Shown here: one piece after another, positions 13,530-20,148 of the stretch
Layout: every line of letters begins with the position of its first letter
Numbering within the stretch: the first letter of the stretch is position 1
Virus record (IMG/VR): IMGVR_UViG_3300042525_000286
Location: 1 to 30,599 of that record
DNA length: 30,599 bases
Reading direction: 5' to 3' (one strand)
Origin: a virus
Notes under the pieces: generated by a model
Told to the model about the DNA's origin: nothing
Database searches by the model: none
Seen by the model: only the letters and a program-made list of their open reading frames with translations
Position numbers and translations under genes: made by a program

Positions 13530-13733
13530 ATGAAATTAATAGAAAAAATACAAAAAGCACATAGCAATAAGCCAACTGATTATTCAAGACTTTATACGCC
13601 TACTGCTGAAATAATAGAACAAATAGCTGATGATTTTGCTATTGGGTTTGCAGAGTGGTGTCAATATCGTTGTATTCAAAAAGAAGATTTAAAAAGTCAA
13701 TTAGAAATATTCAAAAATCAAAAAGGATTATGA
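13530..13733 (+). CDS. Hypothetical small protein
   Basis: The 67-aa protein has a helical body (EIIEQIADDFAIGFAEWCQY) and a basic end. It follows the previous gene by 2 bases and overlaps the next by 4. Similar IADDFAI.FAEW segments occur in small phage proteins of unknown role. Confidence 0.6.
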   Translation: MKLIEKIQKAHSNKPTDYSRLYTPTAEIIEQIADDFAIGFAEWCQYRCIQKEDLKSQLEIFKNQKGL

Positions 13734-13816
13734 AGTATATTTTAATATGGATTGCATACGAATTTTTAAGGTCAAAAATAATTTGGCTATGGTATTACCT
13801 AATAAAAGAAAAATAA
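13730..13816 (+). CDS. 28-aa Trp-rich membrane-like peptide
   Basis: The frame overlaps the upstream stop (ATGA) and ends one base before the next ATG. The product is hydrophobic with three Trp (ILIWIAYEF, IIWLWYYLI) and basic ends. The tight spacing on both sides is the main support; it could be a chance frame. Confidence 0.35.
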   Translation: MKYILIWIAYEFLRSKIIWLWYYLIKEK

Positions 13817-13817
13817 A

Positions 13818-14339
13818 ATGACACCACACGAAATAAAAGAATTTTACGGAATAGACATCACAACAAATAAACGTGATAAATTGTTTATTTATTTGAGAGC
13901 AATTTATACTAAAGAAAATATTGAAACTATGAGTATTATAGAAATAGCTGAAAATCTTAAAAAAGATAGAACAACTGTTTTCTATATTTTAAGGACTTAT
14001 AACAATTATAAAAATGATGTTTATTTTAAAATGATTTTAGAATGTTATCAAAAAAAGGATAAATCATTACTTAAAAAATCTAACGAGTTTTTATTTTTAA
14101 AAGTTAAAGAAAAAAACGATTTTGATGCTTTAAGAATCAAGGTAAAACAATTATCAAAACCTAATATTGTAACGATTAGAAAAAATAAAACAGACGAAAT
14201 AAATTCAAAAATTAAAAGACCGCACATTTTAGAAGTGGCAAAGAATTTAAGAAACAAAAACATATATTTAAACGACAAGGTTTACATAACCTGGACTAAC
14301 GAAGATTTTAAAACATATGAGCAAATTATCCAAGCGTAA
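13818..14339 (+). CDS. DnaA-domain-IV-like DNA-binding protein
   Basis: The 173-aa protein has an N-terminal segment (residues 17-66) like the DNA-binding domain IV of DnaA: a basic lead (NKRDKLFIYLRAIYTK), then IIEIAENLKKDRTTVFYILR, where the canonical form is IG..L..DHSTV. The 'KKDRTTV' turn would contact DNA. The rest is Lys-rich and helical with no known domain. It might bind the phage or host origin, or regulate early genes. The gene ends 23 bases inside the next small frame. Confidence 0.6.
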   Translation: MTPHEIKEFYGIDITTNKRDKLFIYLRAIYTKENIETMSIIEIAENLKKDRTTVFYILRTYNNYKNDVYFKMILECYQKKDKSLLKKSNEFLFLKVKEKNDFDALRIKVKQLSKPNIVTIRKNKTDEINSKIKRPHILEVAKNLRNKNIYLNDKVYITWTNEDFKTYEQIIQA

Positions 14340-14481
14340 AAGTATAGTAATGGTAGGTAAAAGATGTCCGAATGCTTACGAAATGCAAAAAGAAAATACT
14401 TCTAAAGCTAAAGAAGTTTTAGAACAAGTTAAACAAATGGAACATATTAAAAGTAAACCTATTAAATATTTATTAAAATGA
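14317..14481 (+). CDS. 54-aa basic protein
   Basis: The frame overlaps the upstream gene by 23 bases and the next by 4. The product is strongly basic and helical with one Cys (VGKRCPNAYEMQKENTSKAK). Function is unknown. Confidence 0.5.
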   Translation: MSKLSKRKSIVMVGKRCPNAYEMQKENTSKAKEVLEQVKQMEHIKSKPIKYLLK

Positions 14482-14606
14482 AACAATCACCATTACAAAG
14501 AATTAAAAGAGTATTAGATTACTACTACAAAATGGGAACGAATAAGGAATCGGTTAATAAAGTATACCATAAAATAATTTATAATAAAAAAAATAAATTG
14601 AATTAA
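14478..14606 (+). CDS. 42-aa basic protein
   Basis: The frame starts in an ATGA overlap. The product is basic and Tyr-rich (LQRIKRVLDYYYKMGTNKES, KVYHKIIYNKKNK). It closes the run of tiny early genes before the methyltransferase. Function is unknown. Confidence 0.5.
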   Translation: MKQSPLQRIKRVLDYYYKMGTNKESVNKVYHKIIYNKKNKLN

Positions 14607-14651
14607 TAAAAGTATAATCAGTAAATCAACTTTATTTTAAAATATTAAGAA

Positions 14652-15323
14652 ATGGAAAAATATAAAATACTAAACTTATATGCTTGTTTAGGTGGTAACA
14701 GATATAAGTGGAACGAAGTAGCAAAAGATGCTAATATTGAAATTGAAGTAACTGCAGTTGAATTAGATGAAGAAGCTGCAAGATTATACCAAGAACGATT
14801 CCCAAATGATAAAGTAATAATTGCAGATGCACACCAATATTTATTAGACAATTATAAAGAGTTTGATTTTATTTGGAGTTCACCACCTTGTCCGAGTCAT
14901 AGTCGATTTCAAACATCAATGAAAACAATAAAAAAAATGAAATATCCTGATATGAAATTATATCAAGAAATAATTTTTTTAGATAATTTTTTTAATGGAA
15001 AATTTTGTGTAGAAAACGTAATACCATATTACGAACCTTTAATTGCAGCACAAAAAAGAGGCAGACATTTATATTGGACTAATTTTACTTTGCCTAATGA
15101 TATTAATGAACGTAAAAATCCTCAATTAAGCAGGGGAGCTTCAAAAGATATTATTGAAAGTTTATCAATATATCACGATTACGATTTTCATAAATACAAA
15201 GGCAAACAAGATAGAAGAAAAATGGCACGTAATTTAGTAGACTATGAAGCAGGAAGAACTATTTTTGAAACCGCTTTAGGAATTATAAACAAAAAAGAAA
15301 GTAAACAAATTGAATTATTTTAA
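14652..15323 (+). CDS. DNA C5-cytosine methyltransferase, compact
   Basis: The 223-aa protein carries SAM-binding motif I (ILNLYACLGGNRYKW, residues 6-20), motif IV with the catalytic Cys80 in SSPPCPSH, motif VI ENV (121-123), and an Arg-rich motif VIII-like part (RGRHLYW). It would transfer a methyl group to C5 of cytosine in DNA. It is shorter than most such enzymes: the target-recognition region between motifs VIII and X is small, and motif X is weak (EAGRTIFETALGI). No restriction enzyme gene is nearby, so it is an orphan. It probably protects phage DNA from host restriction or marks it. Confidence 0.8.
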   Translation: MEKYKILNLYACLGGNRYKWNEVAKDANIEIEVTAVELDEEAARLYQERFPNDKVIIADAHQYLLDNYKEFDFIWSSPPCPSHSRFQTSMKTIKKMKYPDMKLYQEIIFLDNFFNGKFCVENVIPYYEPLIAAQKRGRHLYWTNFTLPNDINERKNPQLSRGASKDIIESLSIYHDYDFHKYKGKQDRRKMARNLVDYEAGRTIFETALGIINKKESKQIELF

Positions 15324-15329
15324 AATAAA

Positions 15330-15361
15330 TTGAATTAATAAAAAAATATTTTATATCTTTG
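15330..15361 (+). promoter_or_regulatory. Promoter: TTG (15330) and TATCTTTG (15354)
   Basis: TATCTTTG at 15354-15361 matches TAnnTTTG, with TTG at 15330-15332 and a 21-base spacer. It lies 23 bases before the ATG at 15385. Confidence 0.65.
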
Positions 15362-15384
15362 ACAAAATTTAAAACTTTAAAATT

Positions 15385-15834
15385 ATGGGAAAATCTAAAA
15401 ATTTATTAATGCTAATGCAAGAACAGGAAGTTAACACTAACAACTTCTTACCAAGTCGTAAAGAATTACAACTTTCTGCAAAGAAATTCACTACCGATTT
15501 ATTAGATAGTGGTGAAATGGATAAAATGGAACTATTCGCACAAGCTGTAAGAGTGAATGAAGTACTATCAATCGTTACTGATGAACTTAAAAATAGTTTA
15601 CCAGCGGAAAACTTCGAAGCATTCGGCATCAGAGGAACGTATCGCAATGGTGGAAGTACACCGAATTATTCAGAGGATGAGAAATGGCAACAAATTAAAC
15701 AAGCATTAACAGATAGAGAAATGCTTTTAAAAGTGGCTCAAAAGTCAAATGAAACCATTTACGATAGTGAAGGAGTTGAAGTTCCAAAAGTTAGCGAAAA
15801 TATACGCAAAAGTTCTTTGAGTATATCGTTTTAA
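15385..15834 (+). CDS. Hypothetical protein preceding ERF recombinase
   Basis: The 149-aa protein has a helical N-terminal half (SRKELQLSAKKFTTDLLDSG), then EVLSIVTDEL, GIRGTYRNGG, NYSEDEKWQQIKQAL and a C-terminal VEVPKVSENI, SSLSISF. Similar proteins lie beside recombination genes in Bacteroidetes phages, so a helper role in DNA recombination or host nuclease control is possible. No motif proves it. It has its own promoter and the next gene has another. Confidence 0.65.
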   Translation: MGKSKNLLMLMQEQEVNTNNFLPSRKELQLSAKKFTTDLLDSGEMDKMELFAQAVRVNEVLSIVTDELKNSLPAENFEAFGIRGTYRNGGSTPNYSEDEKWQQIKQALTDREMLLKVAQKSNETIYDSEGVEVPKVSENIRKSSLSISF

Positions 15835-15846
15835 TTCTTATCTTTG
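15817..15846 (+). promoter_or_regulatory. Promoter: TTG (15817) and TATCTTTG (15839)
   Basis: TATCTTTG at 15839-15846 matches TAnnTTTG, with TTG at 15817-15819 and a 19-base spacer. It starts in the end of the previous gene and serves the ERF gene at 15878. Confidence 0.7.
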
Positions 15847-15877
15847 AAAATCTTAATTAATTAAATATCTTTATCTT

Positions 15878-16381
15878 ATGAAACAAATTGCAACCGCCTT
15901 AATTAAGGCACAATCAGAAATGGCAGATGCTAAAAAAAATGCCAAAAATCCTTTCTTAAAAAATTCTTATGCGGACTTAAACGCAATTCGAGAAGCAGTT
16001 ATTCCTGTACTTAACGAAAACAAAATTGCAGTATTACAACCTATGGTTGAAATGAATGGCGAAATGTACATTAAAACGCTTTTATTACACGAATCAGGTG
16101 AAAGTATAGAGAGTGTTACAAAAGTGGTTATATCAAAGCCAAATGATGCTCAATCGCAAGGAAGTGGTATTACATACGCTAGAAGATACGGACTTCAAAG
16201 TTTATTAAATGTCGGAGCGGTTGATGATGATGGGCATAGTGCATCTGTTCAACCAACCAAACCAAATGCAACAACTGAAATTTTACTAAAGGCAAAGCAA
16301 GGTGGCTTTTCGTTGGAACAAATTAAATCTAAATATTTAGTTTCAAAAGAAATGGAAGATTACTTTAATTCTTTAAAATAA
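15878..16381 (+). CDS. ERF-family single-strand annealing protein
   Basis: The 167-aa protein has the ERF signature: KNPFLKNSYADLNAI (residues 23-37), NENKIAVLQPM, then GSGITYARRYGLQSLLNVGA and DDDGH. ERF proteins form rings on single-stranded DNA and promote annealing in phage recombination, comparable with Red beta. It lies beside an SSB-like gene and upstream of NinG, so a recombination and replication set is present. Only the core domain is present; the C-terminus is short. Confidence 0.85.
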   Translation: MKQIATALIKAQSEMADAKKNAKNPFLKNSYADLNAIREAVIPVLNENKIAVLQPMVEMNGEMYIKTLLLHESGESIESVTKVVISKPNDAQSQGSGITYARRYGLQSLLNVGAVDDDGHSASVQPTKPNATTEILLKAKQGGFSLEQIKSKYLVSKEMEDYFNSLK

Positions 16382-16383
16382 TT

Positions 16384-16394
16384 TTGTATATTTA
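16384..16394 (+). promoter_or_regulatory. Weak promoter -7 box TATATTTA
   Basis: TATATTTA at 16387-16394 matches TAnnTTTG at all but the last base. It sits 5 bases before the structured leader at 16400, the same arrangement as at 17840 and 21287. Confidence 0.4.
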
Positions 16395-16399
16395 CAATT

Positions 16400-16460
16400 C
16401 GCTACAATAAAGTTTAATTTAAAACCCTTTTTGTTTGTAGCGAGCATTAAGGGTTTTTTA
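16400..16460 (+). ncRNA. Structured leader 1: interleaved inverted repeats before HNH gene
   Basis: Arms appear in order A B A' B'. A is CGCTACA (16400-16406) and A' is TGTAGCG (16436-16442). B is AAAACCCTT (16421-16429) and B' is AAGGGTTTT (16449-16457), followed by more T. Both stems are perfect. Because they interleave, they can form an H-type pseudoknot, or the two can compete as antiterminator and terminator. The ATG at 16465 follows 4 bases after 16460. Loops are 14, 6 and 6 bases. Confidence 0.6.
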
Positions 16461-16464
16461 TATT

Positions 16465-16974
16465 ATGGAAGTATTTAAAACTATTAAAGGATTTGAAAAT
16501 TATGAAATTTCTAATTTAGGAAATGTAAAAAGTTTAAATTATAATAGAACTAAAAAAGAAAAATTATTAAAAAAATGTAATGATTCAGATGGTTATGAAG
16601 TAGTAATTTTATGTAATAAATTAGGTAAAAAAACATTAAAAGTACATAGATTAGTTGCTTTGCATTTTATAGATAATGAAGATAATAAAAAAGAAGTAAA
16701 TCATATTAATGGTATTAAAACCGATAATAGAATTGAAAATTTAGAATGGTGTACAGCATCTGAAAATCAAATACATGCATATAAAATAGGTTTACAAATT
16801 AATCCAAAAAGAAAATTAACATTACAACAAGTTGAATATATTAGACAAAATTGTAGAAAAAAATATTTAATAAATAATATTCCTGAAACTGTTATTTTTA
16901 GTCAAAAATATAATGTTTCAGTAAGTACTATTAATAAAATATTAAGAAATTATTCGTATAAAAAAACTGAATAA
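16465..16974 (+). CDS. HNH homing endonuclease with NUMOD4 domain
   Basis: The 169-aa protein has NUMOD4 (residues 3-45: KTIKGFENYEISNLGNVKS), an HNH domain (about 60-105: VHRLVALHFI, EVNHINGIKTDNRIENLEWC, HA) and a C-terminal HTH-like part (FSQKYNVSVSTINKILRN). It nicks or cuts DNA at a long target and promotes its own spread. It stands between ERF and the SSB-like gene. Its codons look even more AT-rich than its neighbours (many AAA, AAT, TTA, ATT), consistent with separate arrival. It has its own structured leader. Confidence 0.9.
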   Translation: MEVFKTIKGFENYEISNLGNVKSLNYNRTKKEKLLKKCNDSDGYEVVILCNKLGKKTLKVHRLVALHFIDNEDNKKEVNHINGIKTDNRIENLEWCTASENQIHAYKIGLQINPKRKLTLQQVEYIRQNCRKKYLINNIPETVIFSQKYNVSVSTINKILRNYSYKKTE

Positions 16975-17018
16975 CCGACAACAGTAAAAAAGGTAGGTAA
17001 AATTAAATATCTTATATT

Positions 17019-17312
17019 ATGGGAATTAAAACGAGTTATTTTGGCAGTATTGATATGTCAAAACTATTAGAACAAGCAAAATCAGGTAACAAAGCGTTTA
17101 CCAAAAACGAAAATGGTAAAATCTATTTAAACGTAAGAGTTTACGTTAACGATGAGGTGGATAAGTATGGTAACTGTGCATCTTTTCAAAGCAATTTTAA
17201 AGGTGCTACAAAGGAAGATAAATTTTACTTTGGTAATCTTAAAGAAAGCACACCTTTAGAAATACCAGTTGTAGAAGCGGACATTGTAGATGCTTCTGAT
17301 TTACCTTTTTAA
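17019..17312 (+). CDS. Probable single-stranded DNA-binding protein
   Basis: The 97-aa protein has a short beta-rich body (KIYLNVRVYVNDEVDKYGNC, then KFYFGNLKES) and ends in acidic residues closing with DASDLPF. A terminal acidic tip ending in Pro-Phe is the partner-binding tail of SSB proteins. It follows the recombination genes and precedes the replication genes. Size is below bacterial SSB, as in compact phage versions. The OB fold itself is inferred. Confidence 0.65.
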   Translation: MGIKTSYFGSIDMSKLLEQAKSGNKAFTKNENGKIYLNVRVYVNDEVDKYGNCASFQSNFKGATKEDKFYFGNLKESTPLEIPVVEADIVDASDLPF

Positions 17313-17321
17313 TTATTAATT

Positions 17322-17343
17322 AACCGCTCGAAAGGGCGGTTTT
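17322..17343 (+). terminator. Terminator with GAAA tetraloop
   Basis: AACCGCTC pairs with GGGCGGTT (one T-G wobble) around a GAAA tetraloop, with T residues after it. It lies just 15 bases before the next ATG at 17358. Confidence 0.85.
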
Positions 17344-17357
17344 AAAAACTTATTATT

Positions 17358-17783
17358 ATGAAAAAATATATATTATTATTGTTGTTATCAGCGTCAATGT
17401 ACGCTCAACAAACTGAAACAGAATTGCTTTTTAAAAGTGAATTAGGTTATAAAATTACAAAATCAGTAACAAGTAATTCAAGTTTTGTTATGTTTTATTA
17501 TGGCTATAAAAATGAAAAATATAAACACATAATAGACATTGGTTCTATTGTATTTTATAAAAAATCAACCGCTGAAGTATTTGCCAATAAATTAATTGAA
17601 TTCGCTAAAAAGCCATCAAAATCAGATGTTAGATTTGAAGCTACTAATTACAATTTATGTCTTTATGATTTTGCTGATATTATTTATATTTATGATGAAG
17701 ATTCAAAACTTAAAACATTAACAAAAGATGAAGCGTTAAAACTTGGTGAAGAAATATTGACTAAAGTATATTTAATAAATTAA
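17358..17783 (+). CDS. Secreted protein of moron type
   Basis: The 141-aa protein has a clear signal peptide (MKKYILLLLLSASMYA, cleavage likely before Gln17). The mature part is mixed alpha/beta (FVMFYYGYKNEKYKHIIDIG, then FANKLIEFAKKPSK) with no lipobox. It is the only clearly exported non-lysis protein in the window, and it lies between two terminators. That cassette form is typical of moron genes, which alter the host cell surface, for example to block superinfection. That role is inference. The promoter is not seen; the gene may be transcribed by read-through. Confidence 0.7.
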   Translation: MKKYILLLLLSASMYAQQTETELLFKSELGYKITKSVTSNSSFVMFYYGYKNEKYKHIIDIGSIVFYKKSTAEVFANKLIEFAKKPSKSDVRFEATNYNLCLYDFADIIYIYDEDSKLKTLTKDEALKLGEEILTKVYLIN

Positions 17784-17789
17784 TTTAAT

Positions 17790-17823
17790 AAAACCGCTAA
17801 TTTATTTTAGCGGTTTTGTTTTT
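17790..17823 (+). terminator. Terminator after secreted-protein gene
   Basis: AAAACCGCTAA pairs perfectly with TTAGCGGTTTT (11 pairs, 6-base loop) and leads into a T-rich tract. Confidence 0.9.
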
Positions 17824-17847
17824 TGTATTGTTTTTTTTGTATATTTG
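17816..17847 (+). promoter_or_regulatory. Promoter: TTG (17816) and TATATTTG (17840)
   Basis: TATATTTG at 17840-17847 is a full TAnnTTTG match. TTG at 17816-17818 gives a 21-base spacer; a second TTG lies at 17823. It follows the terminator directly and feeds the structured leader before the replication initiator gene. Confidence 0.7.
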
Positions 17848-17852
17848 TAAAA

Positions 17853-17945
17853 GTAATATTCGTGCAGGTTTATTACATTAAAAGAAATTTTTAAAAAGCT
17901 CGATAAAAGTAAGGACTGCACTCCTGAAATTATCGGGCATTTTTA
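17853..17945 (+). ncRNA. Structured leader 2: pseudoknot-like element before replication initiator gene
   Basis: A small hairpin GTAATA/TATTAC (17853-17858, 17871-17876) holds GTGCAG (17862-17867) in its loop. That loop complements CTGCAC (17916-17921). CTGCAC in turn lies inside the loop of a 9-pair stem, GCTCGATAA (17898-17906) with TTATCGGGC (17930-17938, one T-G wobble), followed by a T-rich tract. The order is again A B A' B', so a kissing loop or pseudoknot over a terminator-like stem can form. The ATG at 17951 follows. Confidence 0.6.
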
Positions 17946-17950
17946 TTTTT

Positions 17951-18625
17951 ATGAAACCAACAAAAAGAAAAGCATTTAATTTCTTAAGAAGTTATTTTGA
18001 TGTTTTAAATGAATTAAAAGATGACAAAGATAAACTTGATTTTTTAATTTCAATTATTAACAAACAATTTTTAAATGAAGACCCAAAAGATTTATCTTTT
18101 ATAGTAAAACTATGTTATGAAAGTCAAAGACATAGTGTTGAATCAAGTGTAAAAGGCTGGTTAAGGGTTAATAATACTGATATTTTAGGCAACATTGTAT
18201 TAGACCCTACGACTAACCCTACGACTAACCCTACGACTAACCCTATGATAGACCCCAAAGAAGAAGAAGAAGAAGAGAAAGAGAAAGTAGAAGTAAAAGA
18301 AGAAAATAATTTTTTTTTAGCTGAAATTATTGAATTTTCTTTTGATGATTTTTGGAGTTTATATCCAAACAAAACAAATAAGAAAAAAGCAGAAGAAAAA
18401 TTTAATAAGCTAACTAAAGAACAAAAACAAAAAATTGAACTTCATTTGCCTTTTTTTATAAACAACAAACCTTTTAAAGATTATAACCATCCACACGCTA
18501 TTACTTATTTAAACCAAGAGCGTTATAACGACGAAATACAAATAACAAATACTAACTTAATACCATCACAAAATGAACTTAACGACATCACAAGACAATT
18601 CAGACTTAACAACTCCAAACTCTAA
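17951..18625 (+). CDS. Replication initiator / replisome organizer-like protein
   Basis: The 224-aa protein has an N-terminal helical domain (residues 1-75: FNFLRSYFDVLNELKDDKDK, ESQRHSVESSVKGWL). A repeated linker (TTNP three times, residues 87-98) and a Glu/Lys tract follow. The C-terminal domain (about 130-195: FDDFWSLYPNKTNKKKAEEK, HPHAITYLNQERY) is typical of phage replisome organizers and helicase loaders. It likely marks the phage origin and recruits the helicase. The linker DNA contains 12-bp iterons, as lambda has its origin within gene O. It is preceded by a strong promoter and structured leader. Confidence 0.65.
   Translation: MKPTKRKAFNFLRSYFDVLNELKDDKDKLDFLISIINKQFLNEDPKDLSFIVKLCYESQRHSVESSVKGWLRVNNTDILGNIVLDPTTNPTTNPTTNPMIDPKEEEEEEKEKVEVKEENNFFLAEIIEFSFDDFWSLYPNKTNKKKAEEKFNKLTKEQKQKIELHLPFFINNKPFKDYNHPHAITYLNQERYNDEIQITNTNLIPSQNELNDITRQFRLNNSKL
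18205..18252 (+). repeat. 12-bp iterons within the replication gene; candidate origin
   Basis: CCCTACGACTAA occurs three times in a row (18205, 18217, 18229), with a fourth degenerate copy at 18241 (CCCTATGATAGA). A long purine-rich run and an AT-rich stretch ending in eight T follow at 18253-18318. Direct repeats followed by an asymmetric AT-rich region inside an initiator gene match the lambda origin plan. The repeats also encode TTNP, so a protein-level reason is possible. Confidence 0.55.
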
Positions 18626-18866
18626 CATTAAGCAATCTTTAATATTAGCTTTAGAACGTACAAACACAACTCCATTTGATTTAAGCAATATGATTTCAGA
18701 TATTGAATCAGAATTTAGTAGAATTAGTGTTCAGGATATGCAGAAAGCAATTAGAAAAGGTGCTTTAGGTGAATACGGAATAACTTATAAATTAAGTACG
18801 CAAGTAGTTTGCTTTTGGATTAGACAATATTTACAAAATAAAAACAAAAGAAATTTAGGAATATAA
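18573..18866 (+). CDS. Hypothetical protein of replication module
   Basis: The 97-aa protein overlaps the initiator gene by 53 bases in another frame. The body has FDLSNMISDIESEFSRISVQ and MQKAIRKGALGEYGITYKLS, VVCFWIRQYLQNK. The last part resembles small phage replication-region proteins with a Gly-rich turn and a Trp-containing helix. It might partner the initiator or the ATPase, as lambda P partners O, but this is position-based. Confidence 0.6.
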   Translation: MNLTTSQDNSDLTTPNSNIKQSLILALERTNTTPFDLSNMISDIESEFSRISVQDMQKAIRKGALGEYGITYKLSTQVVCFWIRQYLQNKNKRNLGI

Positions 18867-18881
18867 TTTAAAAATAAAATT

Positions 18882-19310
18882 ATGTCTTGGCAAAATAAAA
18901 AACACATAACAAAAATATTTAACGCTTTTAAACGTAACAAAGAACGTATTTACAAAGAAGATATTGAAGCACTTAAATCACTTGATGAATTTATAAACGA
19001 ATCTTCAAAGAATTTAACAAAAGATAATTTAATTTACGCTAAATTGCTATGCGTATTTTTAAGACAGAATATTCATTACTACAAAGACATTAAATTTGCA
19101 ATTAAAGAGTTAAAGTTTCAGTTAAATATTCCTTTAGATAGACAAATAGAATTATTAACTTACGATTTAAATTTAATAACTTTGCAAAATGAAACTGATG
19201 CAAAAGAAGTATTTAAAAAAATGGATAACGCTTGGAGTAAAGAACAAGTAGAAAAATCATTTTACAATTCTGCAAATGACTTATTAAAAGAAATTGAAAA
19301 CTATTCTTAA
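18882..19310 (+). CDS. Hypothetical helical protein of replication module
   Basis: The 142-aa protein is mostly helical and basic-acidic (ITKIFNAFKRNKERIYKEDI, FKKMDNAWSKEQVEKSFYN). It lies 2 bases before the RecA-fold ATPase. No domain is recognised. A helicase accessory role is a guess from position. Confidence 0.6.
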   Translation: MSWQNKKHITKIFNAFKRNKERIYKEDIEALKSLDEFINESSKNLTKDNLIYAKLLCVFLRQNIHYYKDIKFAIKELKFQLNIPLDRQIELLTYDLNLITLQNETDAKEVFKKMDNAWSKEQVEKSFYNSANDLLKEIENYS

Positions 19311-19312
19311 TT

Positions 19313-20146
19313 ATGAATTTAGACTTTAACCAATTAGAAAACATATCAAACGAAGTTGAGTTTGATTTTAATAAATTAGAAAAGGATTGTTATATTGATT
19401 TATCACTTGAATTGATACATCCTGAAACTTTAATTTCAATCGGTTCACACGAATACAAAGGTGCAATGTATCCAACTCCTGTAATGACCGCTGGAGAGTT
19501 TTCAGCAATAGTTGCTGCTTCAAAATCAAAAAAGACATTTTTAAAATCTGCCTTTTTAGGTTCTTACATCGGTGGAAACTCTAACGAATTATTTCCAAAT
19601 ATTAAAAGCCATCGTGATAAAGATTATACTATTTTGGATTTTGATACGGAACAAGGTAAATACTACACACAAAGAACTTTTAGACGTGTTATTGAAATGG
19701 TAGGCGGTAATTACGAAAACTACAAAGGTTATGCAACAAGACATTTAAGTAGTAATGAACGATTGCTTTTAATAGACCATTGCTTAAAGAATCAACAAAA
19801 GTACAAGCATCCTGTTAAACTTATTGCAATAGATGGAATAGCTGATTTAGTAGAAAATACAAATGATATTGTTATGTCAAAAGAAGCGAGTGATTATTTA
19901 ATGAAATGGACTTACGAGTATAACATTCACATTATAGCAGTTATTCACAAATCACCACAAACAAATAAACCTTTAGGGCATTTAGGTACTTATGTTTTAA
20001 AGAAAGCAGAAAGCGTTATTGATTTAACTATTGATAAAGATGGCAGTATTTTAGTTACGAATCCTTATTCACGTGGTTACAAATTTGAAGATTTTAGTTT
20101 TGATATTAATAAAAATGCATTACCTTTCTTAATAAATAACTTTTAA
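19313..20146 (+). CDS. RecA-fold ATPase, likely replicative helicase-like
   Basis: The 277-aa protein fits the RepA/DnaB-type ATPase group. The Walker A region is degenerate (AASKSKKTFLKSAF, about residues 69-82), where the usual GxxxxGKT is changed to S-K-S-K-K-T. DFDTEQGKYYTQRT follows the second strand. Walker B is KLIAIDGIADL. Later IHIIAVIHKSP carries a sensor-like His, and SRGYKFEDF is near the end. Such proteins act as phage helicases or loaders. The degenerate P-loop is common in Bacteroidetes phage relatives, so it is not clearly inactive. It lies in the replication module between the initiator and NinG. Confidence 0.75.
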   Translation: MNLDFNQLENISNEVEFDFNKLEKDCYIDLSLELIHPETLISIGSHEYKGAMYPTPVMTAGEFSAIVAASKSKKTFLKSAFLGSYIGGNSNELFPNIKSHRDKDYTILDFDTEQGKYYTQRTFRRVIEMVGGNYENYKGYATRHLSSNERLLLIDHCLKNQQKYKHPVKLIAIDGIADLVENTNDIVMSKEASDYLMKWTYEYNIHIIAVIHKSPQTNKPLGHLGTYVLKKAESVIDLTIDKDGSILVTNPYSRGYKFEDFSFDINKNALPFLINNF

Positions 20147-20148
20147 TT

